NCBI GenBank assembly: GCA_011800805.1
Contig: MPNW01000121.1
Span: forward strand, 190,355-254,354
DNA from: Hirudo medicinalis
Taxonomy: Eukaryota; Annelida; Clitellata; Hirudinida; Hirudinidae
DNA: 64,000 nt
Direction: 5' to 3'
Shown: piece by piece, positions 13,436-24,100 of the stretch
Layout of the letters: each line of letters opens with the position of its first letter
Position numbering within the stretch: the first letter of the stretch is position 1
The notes under the pieces: model-generated
Told to the model about the DNA's origin: nothing
Seen by the model: only the letters and a program-made list of their open reading frames with translations
Databases searched by the model: none
Position numbers and translations under genes: made by a program

Positions 13436-14361
13436 CTGATGTTGCTGCTTCTAATTATATTGCTTACCAAACCTATTTCAGTATTTCTTTTGTAATTTTT
13501 CATGCTAAGGGTTAAAATAAATTAAAAATTTTAAATAAAAATAGCTAATTTAAACAAAATTCATTTTCAAATAAAAATATTTTTAAGCAAATATGTGACC
13601 AATTTACTGAAAAAGATTAAGATTTTATATAAATTGAACAGAGTTGGTTGGAGTTGGTTGCAATGGTTGTAATATATTAAAATAATTATATATATATTGC
13701 AACCAATCAATTGACTTTTTGATGCAAAATTTATTTGATCCCGTTGATTTCCAATAAAACAAATAAATGCATTTTCAAGTTAAATTTCCAATTTATGACA
13801 ACAATAAATGTTAAATTAAATCAAAATTGTTCTCTAAATTAAGAAAGTTTTCAAATCACAAATATTTAATTTTTATTGCTGAAAACAAAAAAAATCGTCT
13901 GCCAAAAACAAATTTTAAACTTCCATCAAACAAATTAGTTTGTATAGACATAAAATCAATTCTGTACAAGTTAGGCTAGTTTATTTTACGCTAAAATATT
14001 ACAGCGCTCATATACGATGTTGCAACCTACCCCTGTTGCATTTAACCCCAGTCTCCCCTATATTTTTTCAGGAACTAATTTGTTAAATTTAGAGCACAAA
14101 AGGATGCAATGAATCCATGTGAAAAGTCGAGTAGAAAATATGATACTTCAACAGCTTTCTTGGAAGACAATTGAATGAATTTAATGCAACAAATTAAAAT
14201 CGAATAAAAATTTTTCGCTTCCGTGGTCTCGTACTGTTCGCAAAAATTGTAGTGATTTCAGTTTCAAAACTGGCTGATGTATTTACGAAGTGTTTTCAAG
14301 AAATATTCAAGTGATGAAAGCGTCGAATTCAAGATAAACTAAACCGTAGGGAATGTTCGCC

Positions 14362-14479
14362 AAGTAACGGAGAAAGCCAACTCACGGGTGCTAAAGGTTG
14401 CCCCCCCGTACCTCTAATCTTAACTCTAACCCCGAAAACCTTAAAAAATTTGTCCCGCGAGAGTTGGCTTTTGTCACTT
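14362..14479. repeat. Imperfect inverted repeat, about 26-bp arms
   Basis: AAGCCAACTCACGGG (arm 14362-14387) pairs with CCCGCGAGAGTTGGCTTTTG (arm 14453-14479), with an approximately 65-base spacer that begins with a C run. It could be the ends of a small fold-back element. No coding content is seen. Confidence 0.6.
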
Positions 14480-14632
14480 CTCCAAGTACCAATCGCAGCT
14501 ACTTTGCTTGTATGCCTATGTGTCTGATTCGTCGGGAAGTTGTGGCCAAAGATTTATACAGAAATTTGTTATTGGTTTGGTAAATAAATCCCTGGCTGTG
14601 GTAAAAAAGACACCATCGGACAAAAAAAACAG

Positions 14633-14742
14633 GTTAATCTAAAATGAATGCACTGATGATCCGTGTTATTATTTGGGCCGATCTCTGGCTGGGCACACGA
14701 ATAGAGCTGCGAAATACAAGAAATAGCTGATTGCCCTGATAG
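14633..14742 (+). repeat. 110-bp direct repeat, copy 1
   Basis: Starts GTTAATCTAAAATGAATG and ends TTGCCCTGATAG. It is nearly identical (one mismatch, ACACGA against ACCCGA) to the segment at 15374-15483 in the same orientation, 741 bases away. The unit is not one I recognise. Confidence 0.95.
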
Positions 14743-14769
14743 TACTAAGAAACTCCTACCACGGAGCGT

Positions 14770-14883
14770 ACCGACAGGGAATCATCAGAGGAGTGCCCCC
14801 GTCATCGAACGTTTCGGCCCAAACTCCTTACGTTCTCGGGGGGTGGGCCACACCCGTTTGATCAGGCGGGTGTCCCTGTCGGT
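14770..14883. repeat. Perfect 11-bp inverted repeat in a GC-rich insert
   Basis: ACCGACAGGGA (14770-14780) and TCCCTGTCGGT (14873-14883) are exact reverse complements around a GC-rich 92-base loop that contains CTCGGGGGGTGGGCC. It lies between the two 110-bp direct repeats. It may be the terminal hairpin of a small element or an RNA stem. Confidence 0.6.
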
Positions 14884-14954
14884 TATTACCCTACGTTACC
14901 CATCTTCTGAATATTGCCCATATTATGGTTATCGACTAAAGACTCGCGGCGACC

Positions 14955-14976
14955 TTTGTGTGTGTGTGTGTGTGTT
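14955..14976. repeat. (TG)n microsatellite
   Basis: Short TG dinucleotide run, about ten units, between the direct repeats. Confidence 0.9.
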
Positions 14977-15373
14977 AATTAACGTCCATTTCATAACTAG
15001 ATGATTAGGACGGTCGGCGACCTTTACACATCGACACCATATAATGCAAACTGAACGTTATATTTTCTTTGTAGCGGTCGCCTTCACTTTGAAAATTACG
15101 CTCACCGATCGCGCGCATATGTCGCATCAAACGCTCATTCGTTCTACGTCCTTTGCCAATGCGCGCCATCATCTCAACCCAAAACGCACATCTTTCATTT
15201 CCTCGAGGGAACTTGATCCTAGCTCGTAGAAGGTCTTCCGTTAGGCCGGAAACTCAAACGCACTCGGAACTGTGGCGTAAATCTGGTCCGGTATCGTTCG
15301 GCGTTTTACCTGAATGCACAGCTGTTTCTCCACCTCCCCTTCGCATTTAGCTTTGCCATTTAAACAGGTTTAT

Positions 15374-15483
15374 GTTAATCTAAAATGAATGCACTGATGA
15401 TCCGTGTTATTATTTGGGCCGATCTCTGGCTGGGCACCCGAATAGAGCTGCGAAATACAAGAAATAGCTGATTGCCCTGATAG
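15374..15483 (+). repeat. 110-bp direct repeat, copy 2
   Basis: Second copy of the unit at 14633-14742, same strand, one substitution. The two copies flank about 630 bases that hold the perfect inverted repeat and a TG run. Confidence 0.95.
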
Positions 15484-16685
15484 ATTTAAAAGAAGCATGA
15501 GGACAGATTGCTGGAGCATGGAACTATAAGGCTCTCCATTTATTAAGTTCTCCGTTTCTTACATTAAATAAGTAGCTATGAACATTCAGAGTTGGTTGAT
15601 CTGATACTAGGAGCCCGGGTGCTAGATTTTGGGGGTGTGCATTTTACAAAGGACTTTTTCTGGTTGTTTTCAGGTTCTTTTATACAAATCTCAAAATAAA
15701 TTCAAATATATTTTCGCGAAATGAATCCTCGAACTAATAGAACTGCTGTTTATTACTAATTCTCCCTTGTGAAAAGTTCATAGGATTTTGTCGAATTCGT
15801 TAACAGAGTTTTATTATTTAAGAATATTTTACATGTCACTGGAGCATAGAAGGAACAAAAATCGTTAGGAGTTTAGGCGACCCAAATAGTTGTTAAAAAC
15901 ACTCATCAAGATGGTCAACTATAAGATTGTGAGTAATAAATTCACAAATTTATTGATCGAATTTAGTGCAATTTACTTACAACACGCACATATAAGACAA
16001 ATACGGTCATAAAAGAGAGCACTTCTCAAATCATTCAAAACAATCTTATACTGCTCCCAAGAAAATGCTTATCATTGAATCACATTGGTCGTACAAAGGG
16101 CTTTAATCAAATAAATAAATATCTGTTAATCCTTGAGAAGCCATTTTGGGACGAACGCGCAAACCAACTAATATTTAACAAAACCGCGGATTGCGTTATG
16201 CTGTAGCGAGAACATCACTGCATTTATGCACGATAACGATCATCGAAGTTCGGAGCAGTAAATTATCATTTTAAAATATCTAATCACTTGTACAAATTAT
16301 GGCATTGACATGATCCAAAACAATGGTTTGTTATCAAAATCACCCGCACAATAGTACTAACATACTGTAATAAATAATCTGTAAAAGCTCCAACTATACA
16401 AGACTATAATAAATATCACGATTTATGTTCCGAAAATGAAAACGTAGCCATTTTCACCTCAGATCAGAAATAATTAAAACTAGTCAATAGTTTGGCAGTT
16501 GGGAGCTTTGGTATAAGTATTTTTAATATTTGGTTCTTTCTGTCTCTCAATGCTTCAAATCTCTTCAAGCAAACATGCAAAGGACATGACAGGAAGGGAC
16601 TATTATGAAACGATCAGACAACACTAATCATTTCTGTATAGAAGATTCCCTAGGTATCCATGCAAGATCTCAGGATGATTTTAAG
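15484..16685. other. Intergenic / 3' flank of the GT54 gene
   Basis: AT-rich sequence with no gene I can support. A short ATG stretch followed by a good donor (GTGAGTAA) occurs on the plus strand at 15913-15930, without a partner exon. The part next to 16686 should include the GT54 3' untranslated region. Confidence 0.5.
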
Positions 16686-19402
16686 TCAGTCATCAGAAAA
16701 AACTGCAATCTGCTTTATGATGAGATTCCACACTGGATTCATAGAGGAGATTGTAAACTTGAGGCATTTTGTTGGTCTCCCTAGCAACTTATCCTGCAAA
16801 TCAGTGAACATTGTGGTGGGACTTTGGACTTTTCCAATGAATATGTAGTCGCTGCAGCTCAGAACATTTCGTTGAACATCCAGTTTCATCAATTTTGGAC
16901 TGGCCTCAAGTATGCCAGCAACAAATAATTCTTCTGAAAATGGTTGGTGCATGGTTGCATTTTTGGTGATTCTGGCAATTGTTTCATTTGTTGTTTCCAG
17001 GAGTCTGAAATCCAGCTCAAGGATTACTCTGTCTAGGTGAACATCATCATCAAAAACAACTGCAAACCAATCTCCATAGTTTGTAGATTTAGCTTCAAAA
17101 TAGTGGTTTGCCAATGACCCATAAGCTCTCATGGGGGAATGTTTGAAATCTGTGGCAACCATACTGGTCATTACCACTGCAGATGGATCATTTGACCTCC
17201 ATTTGCCTTTCCCAAAATAATTTAGCCCAACTTCGCCACCCATTTGGGATCTTCTTAGCATTAAATTTGGCCGATATGCAATAAAGTTTGACTGATACAT
17301 GAGGTGGGCATAGTCAAGATGTGCCTCAAAAAGAGCTTTTTCATTTTCTCTGAAAAAAGGTTGAGAGATAACCTGGAGAAAGAAAAAGGCAAATTTGTTG
17401 ATGTCATTCATCCGAATGAGTTTTCCAGTGAAACCACCGGACATATGATCAGAAAAATCTAAAATGCTCCAAGGTTTTGTGAATTTCCTGATGAATTTGA
17501 GTGCATCACTAATAAATTTAGTGCTGAGTATCTCAACATCATCATTTAAGAACCAGGCATAGGATCCCTGTAATGACAAATAAGCTGAAGCCTTTGACAA
17601 CATGCACAGGGACTTGCACATTTCATATGTGCCTCGATTACCTGAAAAGAGGTAAACTTGTTAATGCTAATTATTATTAAAAATGTGAGGATGATCATAT
17701 ATGGCGTTTGTTATCCACTACCTGACAAAGTGATTTTAAAATATGAAAGGAGTCCACTGGTAGAATAGGCTGGGACTTTTATCAATTGGAGAAAACCAAT
17801 GAGAACATCTGCAGTGAATTCTGTCAGAATTCTTTGTATAAATCCATGGTATTTGAAGTCACTTTCAAACAAAATAGCCAAAGTGTTGTTAAGTTTTTCC
17901 ATCTCTGTGGTCTGATTTGATATTGATGAGATAGTCCCCAACAAGTTCCTAAATTTCTTGTGGTTCCCTTGTCCTACAAAAGGAATGACTATGACAATGC
18001 CCCCTGCAAGTAACAATCATAACATGTTATGTATGAAAAGTATTTCTAAAGTTGGATTCTTTTATTACTCTCTTATTAGCAAAAATAGATTCTCCCATTC
18101 ATTGTTTAAAAACATGTTTTCCTCTCCAGAGAAATATTCTCAAATGTAAATATAGATGATAATGATTCCATGATTCCTATGCATTGCCAAATTAGATGAT
18201 TAAGTCTGACTATTCCAACCTAAATGTAGTTTTACTTCAGGTAATCATTCAAATAACCAAATCCAAGTTAACCTATTTGTTTAACACTCGATGGTGTTTC
18301 TTGATCACAATGACATCTTTTTAAAAATTATTCACTCAATATAAACATTCAAAGATCTCTTTTTTTTAATAATTTTCTTGACTATTATTTGAACAACCAT
18401 TCATAATGACATCTCATGATTAATTTCTCATAAATGAGAATAATTTTCAGTATTTATGACTGCATACCATCAAAGCACCAAACAGTTATAAACAAATGTT
18501 ACTCCCATGTTCTAAATGTTCAAGAAATCACTTGTGATGTGCACCACCTTATAACTCATTTTTTAATAATTTCTTTGCAATTATTTTAGCAACTCAAGTA
18601 CAAAAACAGCAACCCTATAAAGTCTTTAAATATCTTAAATTCAAAGCCCAGAAATACCACAAATAGTTCAAACTCTAACTCAAGGAGACATAATTTCTAT
18701 TACTTGTCACATTTCTTGGAACTGAAATTATTGTAAATTGGTTTTCACTAGAAGTTTTCCATTTGTTCAGAAGCTGAGCAATTATTTGAGAAGCCTGAAA
18801 TAAATGAAATTATTGGGTAAATCTTCACCATTAATAATTAAATTGATAATTTTGTTGTTGCATAAGAACTTGATACTTTAGTTAAAAAATGGTTTGTTTC
18901 ACATGTCATGTATAGCATGCACATTGCAAGTAATTTTGTTAAGTTTTCACAAAAGCTTACCTTGAGAATGTTTGGGTAAATTATGGATATGGCAACATCA
19001 CATGAATTTTCATTTTCAGCATTAAAATCTATTAAGAAGCAAAATGATCAAAACTTTAATCATAAACTATTCGACTCTTTATTCGTAATATTTTGGTAAG
19101 ATAACATTTAATACGTTGTGCCAAAGTTAAAATCAAAATGATAATTAAGGAGTAGCGATTGATTCAACAACATTAAATTGTAATTCTTTAAGGCATTCTC
19201 AAAGACAAAAGGTATGGCTCCATTTTGATTTTCCAACAAGTCTAAAAGATTTTAATTCTTTATTCAGTATTTATATAACCTTTTTAATATTTTAAATGTA
19301 ACCTGCAAAGAAGAAGAACATCTCAACGTTTAAAACCAAAAGAATTGTGAACCAAAAAAGAAGAGAAAATTTATCTTCCCTGTAGGATCGTATGTTAATC
19401 AT
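16686..19402 (-). CDS. GT54 family N-acetylglucosaminyltransferase (MGAT4-like)
   Basis: Golgi enzyme of the family that adds a beta-1,4-linked GlcNAc branch to the alpha-1,3-mannose arm of N-glycans. Exons 19303-19402, 18961-19028, 18704-18794, 17722-18003 and 16686-17641 join with exact phase to 499 codons (498 aa; vertebrate MGAT4 proteins are about 480-550 aa). The start at 19402 gives a short tail MINIRSYREDK and a hydrophobic anchor (FSLLFWFTILLVLNVEMFFFF), the type II topology expected of a Golgi transferase. The catalytic region shows IVIVIPFVGQ, NRGTYEMC, YAWFLNDDVEIL (equivalent of the acidic EDD box), GGFTGKLI, YRPNLM, then a C-terminal module ending NPVWNLIIKQIAVF, like the last domain of MGAT4A/B. 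The acidic box is NDD rather than EDD. Which MGAT4 paralogue it corresponds to is unclear. Confidence 0.9.
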
Positions 19403-20082
19403 TTCTTATAAATAGCCTTTGAAGCCTTTTAAACTAATAATCAAATTCAAACATCAGAGGATGTTGCAACTACTCATGATACTATTTGAGTCTAGTCGAG
19501 AGGTTTAAAAAACCACACAATTCCCAGCACCACCTTACACCTTACAAAGTAATAGGGATGGTCATTAGTGAAGCTTGAAAATGTTGCTGAAATAATTTTC
19601 CACATTCCAATCGAAACTAATTCGATTTAATATAAGAAAATTTTTTATATTGCGCGAAGCTGTTGCCACTAATAACACACTAACTAATTAGCTAGATAAA
19701 GCCCATGATCTGAAAATGATTACGATGGAGAAGAAAAGAAACGAACTGATAAAGGAAACAATATCATAAACACATCAAAGATGAAGATATCTAAGCAATA
19801 GCCTTGCTGGCTCCCGACTATTATCACAACTTCGCAGCAAATTTTTCGACGAGTCAATGAGAGACAATCTTCTAAGTTAAGATAATGATTACTTTCACTA
19901 CTTTAATTTAAAGGGCTGCAGACCAGAAATTTATTTACCCCCTATGGTGGCGAATACCCCCAAAAGTTTGAACCATTAATAGCTGCAGTCCCACTTACAA
20001 GCAACCAGAAAATCTCCTGAGTCATAAATGAAGAAGTGGCCTTGGACAAATAAAAAAATCATCAGATGACGTTCGTACTCAC

Positions 20083-20250
20083 GTCTGTAGCCAATTGAAG
20101 AAATGCAGTGACAAAATTTTGCCTGAATCCGTTTTGCAGAAGTGAAGCGCAGCTGCTTTTCGTTTCAACAGCAAAATTATAAGCATTCGAGATCAAAACA
20201 GTTGCAAACAAAGCTAAAGCTCTGAATGTAGAGCCAAAATAAGTAATCAT
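20083..20250 (-). other. Possible alternative first exon of the GT54 gene
   Basis: An ATG (20248-20250) opens a 56-codon stretch with a hydrophobic segment (ALALFATVLISNAYNFAV) that ends ...FLQLATD exactly at a strong donor (GTGAGT). It ends in phase 0, as does the acceptor of the GT54 exon 18704-18794 (starts ASQIIAQLL). It could therefore replace the first two coding exons and supply a different signal-anchor. It could also be a separate small gene or chance. Confidence 0.4.
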
Positions 20251-20259
20251 TGTAATCAT

Positions 20260-21111
20260 AAGTTATCATTGTAAATTGACACTGTCTGGAGGTCAGAAAT
20301 CACTCCATCGCATTATATTTTAGATTCAGTGATAGTCACCTAATTAAAGTAATCACGCAAACTTACGTCATATCCAACCTCGATAAAAAATATGTTCAGG
20401 TTTTCATGGCACTTCCCACAATCAAGCCTCAGCGATCGTTTCATTCGAAATCAACAGTACATGCCAAGATTTTATTAGTGTCCACAATGCCACCTAACCA
20501 ATTTTGGCAGTCACGTGAGGGGCAACATCACTAACAAAAAAATGAAATTTTCAGATCGTTAGGATTACGGTCTCAAGCAATTACTCCGAAACAGTTTAGA
20601 ATCAAGCTCGATATACACAAATAACGACATTGCATATAAACAAATTTCAGCTTACATTGATCGATAAAAGACAAAAATTGCGACTGAGTCTTCAAGACCA
20701 GAGTGAAGCACTTAACCAGGTCTGATCTGAGCACGGAATCAAAATCTATCATGAATCTACTACCACAACATTCAAGTTTCTGATCGAGTTGAATGCAATG
20801 TAGAGTGTAAAGAAGCAATATCACTCATTTGCAACCAACCACCCAAAAACATTTGACAAGTTCATCACTGGAAGCAGACGAGGATGGCCCAAGCAAATCT
20901 CCGCCCCAATGTCTAAAGTATTAAGTCAACCTAAAATAGATGAGGTTGCCCCTATTGTCTAAATCTCACACATAAATAAATAGATGGAAAATAGAAATCG
21001 CCACAAATCGGAACAATGTTAGCTTCAATTAACTAAATGAATGTGTTGCAATGGTAAATCTCCTCTCAAGTTAACGCCTAAAACACTATTCACAATTCTG
21101 TACTGGGAACT
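20260..21111. other. Intergenic region between GT54 and PLEKHF2
   Basis: No supported gene. An 83-codon open frame on the minus strand (20573-20824) has no family resemblance. The part near 21111 should contain the PLEKHF2 3' untranslated region. Confidence 0.4.
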
Positions 21112-24100
21112 TTACATGTCGGATGCAGAGTAAAAGGTCGGCTGAAAGCGAAAACATTAAAAATGGATCAGTTTTAATCACATGTAAACAATCATTTACA
21201 TTCATGAAGACAAAGAGGGAAACATTGAATGCCCACCTGATCGGCCGTTGCATCGGAATTCTTTTGTGTTTCGTGGTCTGAATCGGAGGATTCCGAATTG
21301 TCTTGCAGTTTGCTTCCAGATGCACCTGAGCAAAAAATTTCAAGTTGTCAAAATAACAGCCACAATAACAACACTTTGACAACATCAGCTCACTTGATTG
21401 GGAGGCGAGAGAGTCAAAGCAGATGTTGCAGACTCGAACTGGCTTCGAAGATATACAAGGTAGCATCCACCTTTTACTGGTGCAATCATTGCAGCAAACA
21501 AAACCGCATTTGCGACAATGGTGCTGCAGGTAGAATCGATTGTGAGATGTTTTCATGACTTAACTTTATTTTTACAATATATATGTACTTCATTTATATA
21601 GCGCCATACGCATAGCGTCAGAGGCGCTTCTTGTCAACCATTTATATAACGCTCCTTCCCAAGGGCGCTTGTGGCAGTGCAGGCTGGGTTTCGAACACGA
21701 CACATTACGACTGTTGCCATTACCGCCGTACGCAGGAACCTAACCCATTCGGCCGACCTGCACGCCAAACATTCTTAACATCCAAAAATATATAAACATT
21801 CTTGCCTTCTAGGCTTTTTGAGCAAATCAATGGAAGTGAAGAGTTATCCCACCATTTCAATAAAACAAGCTAAGCAAATCATGATGACAATTACCCGCAA
21901 GTCGAAGAACGGAAATATTACATCCGATCATCTGACAACTTGAGCTGACACTTAAACTAAAGCGGTAAAATGCCCATAAACTGAATCAATTATTAAACTG
22001 AATTACTAAGTTCTTATATTTGAATTACAATTCCTGCACTTACATGCATGTGAATTTAAACAACCACTGTAAGAACAGATTATTAGAATAGTGAAAGTCC
22101 TCCATCCAAGTCGTGATTGCACTTTCCTTATTTATGCGTGGGCTCAGCAGTCGAACAATTAACTTTCACGGACTTCCACCAATTGAATGCCAAGTAAGTT
22201 CCTAATTGTTAACACTGCTTTGTCAACATCAAGTGTAATAACATTGACACCTACCCTCCTGTTTATAACAGTGAATTCTGATTTATGGCATCTCATGCAG
22301 ATCAGTGCATTGGAGTCAGGTACCCAAACAGGTGATGCTTCACTGATTGAAGATTTCTTGCCTTCTGCAAAGTTATTCATCAAATATATCTGCTAGTAAT
22401 ACTATTGATGATAAAGACTTTATATTTATATCAATACTTCAAAATGACTTTTAATCTTGCAAATAGTACTTAAATTAAAAATAATTCCAAAGTGTTTTTG
22501 GGCCAAAGTACAGCAATATATCTTCAATGTTTAATTTTTAACAGTTATTTACCATTGAATTAAAAAAAAAATCACCTCGGAAGATTACCAATCAGGAAAA
22601 ATATTAATAAAACATTAATTGCTTTCAATATTCTCTCACTTTCTTTTTTGTTTCAAATTTTAGTGTTATTTCTATTCTTTTGTTTATTCTCACAAGAAAT
22701 CTTTTTTCCATTCACTCTTAAAAGCTGAGGAACGAATAAATTAAAGGATGCAAGGTGAAGACACATTGGCCGAACGGGTTACGTCCCTGCTCGCGGCTTT
22801 GATGGCAATGGCCGTATTGCGTCTAGTTCTGAACCCAGCCTGAACCGCCCGATAGCGCCCTCGGGTAGGGGAAATGACAGAATAATTAAAAAGTGCCTTC
22901 GCATCCTGACGCACGAGGCACTCAAAAGACAGGCTAGATACAAATTCAAATGCATCATTCACATCAACATGACTAATTACAATTCTGCAAAACCCATCAA
23001 TCCATTTCATCACAGCCATACATATTAACCACCAGGGAGTTACAACATCTCAATGCAAAGAAAAAAAACTGGAGGAGGCTCACGTTTCTTTTGGATCTCT
23101 TGGATACATCTGGTGATGTGTGCCATCCACTCCTTCTTTTCCATTGCCGTTGCAGCATACACGGTGAACGATTTGCTTGGACTGATGATCTGCCAGCCGT
23201 TGAAAAGATCTGCACAAAAATATGCATTCAAAAGTCAAAGGGAACAACTATTTTATAGACAAGAATGGAGAATTTCACTAAAATAATTATGCTCTTTTGA
23301 CATCAGCTCGACAACTTCTTGGTACGTAATTATCTCAACAAAAGTGAAATAAATGAAACAACTTCAATAAAACATGAAATTCTAATTCAACAACTTAGGG
23401 GCTTATATCCATGCAGTTCCAGTGGTCAAACTCAGCAAAATATGTATCACGAGAGGTCTATCAAAGAATCGAAAGACGAATTCCTCTTAAGAATATTTCT
23501 TTTAAAAATGTTAAACATTCACCAACCTCCATCATCCGGAACAGGCTCCAATCGAACATTCTCCAGGTTAATAACATGCTGTTTGTTGTACTAAAATACC
23601 AAAACATACTATGATGAATGTAAACACTATAAATTTAACATGGATAAATCAACACATGAGATCATTGCAATCACAAATATTGTTATTATAAACATCAAAA
23701 TACCAAAAGTGTCCCTACATCTGCAGCCAAACTAAATTGCAACACATTGTACGAACACCACAATATTCTCATTAACTAGAAAAAGGCCAAACGTTGAAGT
23801 TTTGTAAAGACAAAATGCACGAACTTTTACAAAGCTCTTAAGGAGATCTGACAAAGTAAACGTCGTCACAATTCAGCTCACCTTTTTTTTGTTGATAATT
23901 ATGTTTCCGTACACGAGGATGTCGTTGAAGAGGAAGAACTGCCTGGGTTTGGGTTTCTTGCGACACATTTTCGTCAGCACCCCTTCCCCCACCAGCACCC
24001 TTTGGTTTGCAGTCAGAGGCTAAACAGAAATCACCAATTAAGAACCTTAAAAGGGGTTATATCGAGTGGTCAGTGATTCACTAACTTGGCCAGAGACTCC

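Larger units (their letters stand above)
11901..14060 (-). mobile_element. 2,160-bp TIR DNA transposon with pogo/CENP-B-type transposase relic
   Basis: Left end TAAGGGAGACCGGGGTT (11901) and right end AACCCCAGTCTCCCCTA (14060) are imperfect inverted repeats. Both ends are flanked by TA (11899-11900 and 14061-14062), which is the target duplication of the Tc1/mariner/pogo superfamily. Inside on the minus strand is a broken CENP-B/pogo-like DNA-binding domain. No DDE catalytic region is visible, so the copy is non-autonomous. A LINE fragment is nested in it. A second copy of the right terminal repeat lies at 40738-40757. Confidence 0.75.

Noticed and set aside
14633..15483. CRISPR array or LTR retrotransposon
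   Set aside because: Only two 110-bp copies, far apart, in a eukaryotic setting; no TG..CA ends, primer binding site or gag/pol content.
20573..20824. 83-codon minus-strand frame as a gene
   Set aside because: No family resemblance; only a weak donor-like end and no start context.
21586..21766. Functional tRNA gene (A and B boxes present)
   Set aside because: The acceptor stem and anticodon arm do not fold as a tRNA, the sequence runs into a SINE body, and a second diverged copy exists nearby.
22741..23019. 92-codon minus-strand open frame (DAFEFVSSLSFECLVRQDAK)
   Set aside because: Its second half is the antisense of the plus-strand SINE at 22764-22890; no splice or family support.
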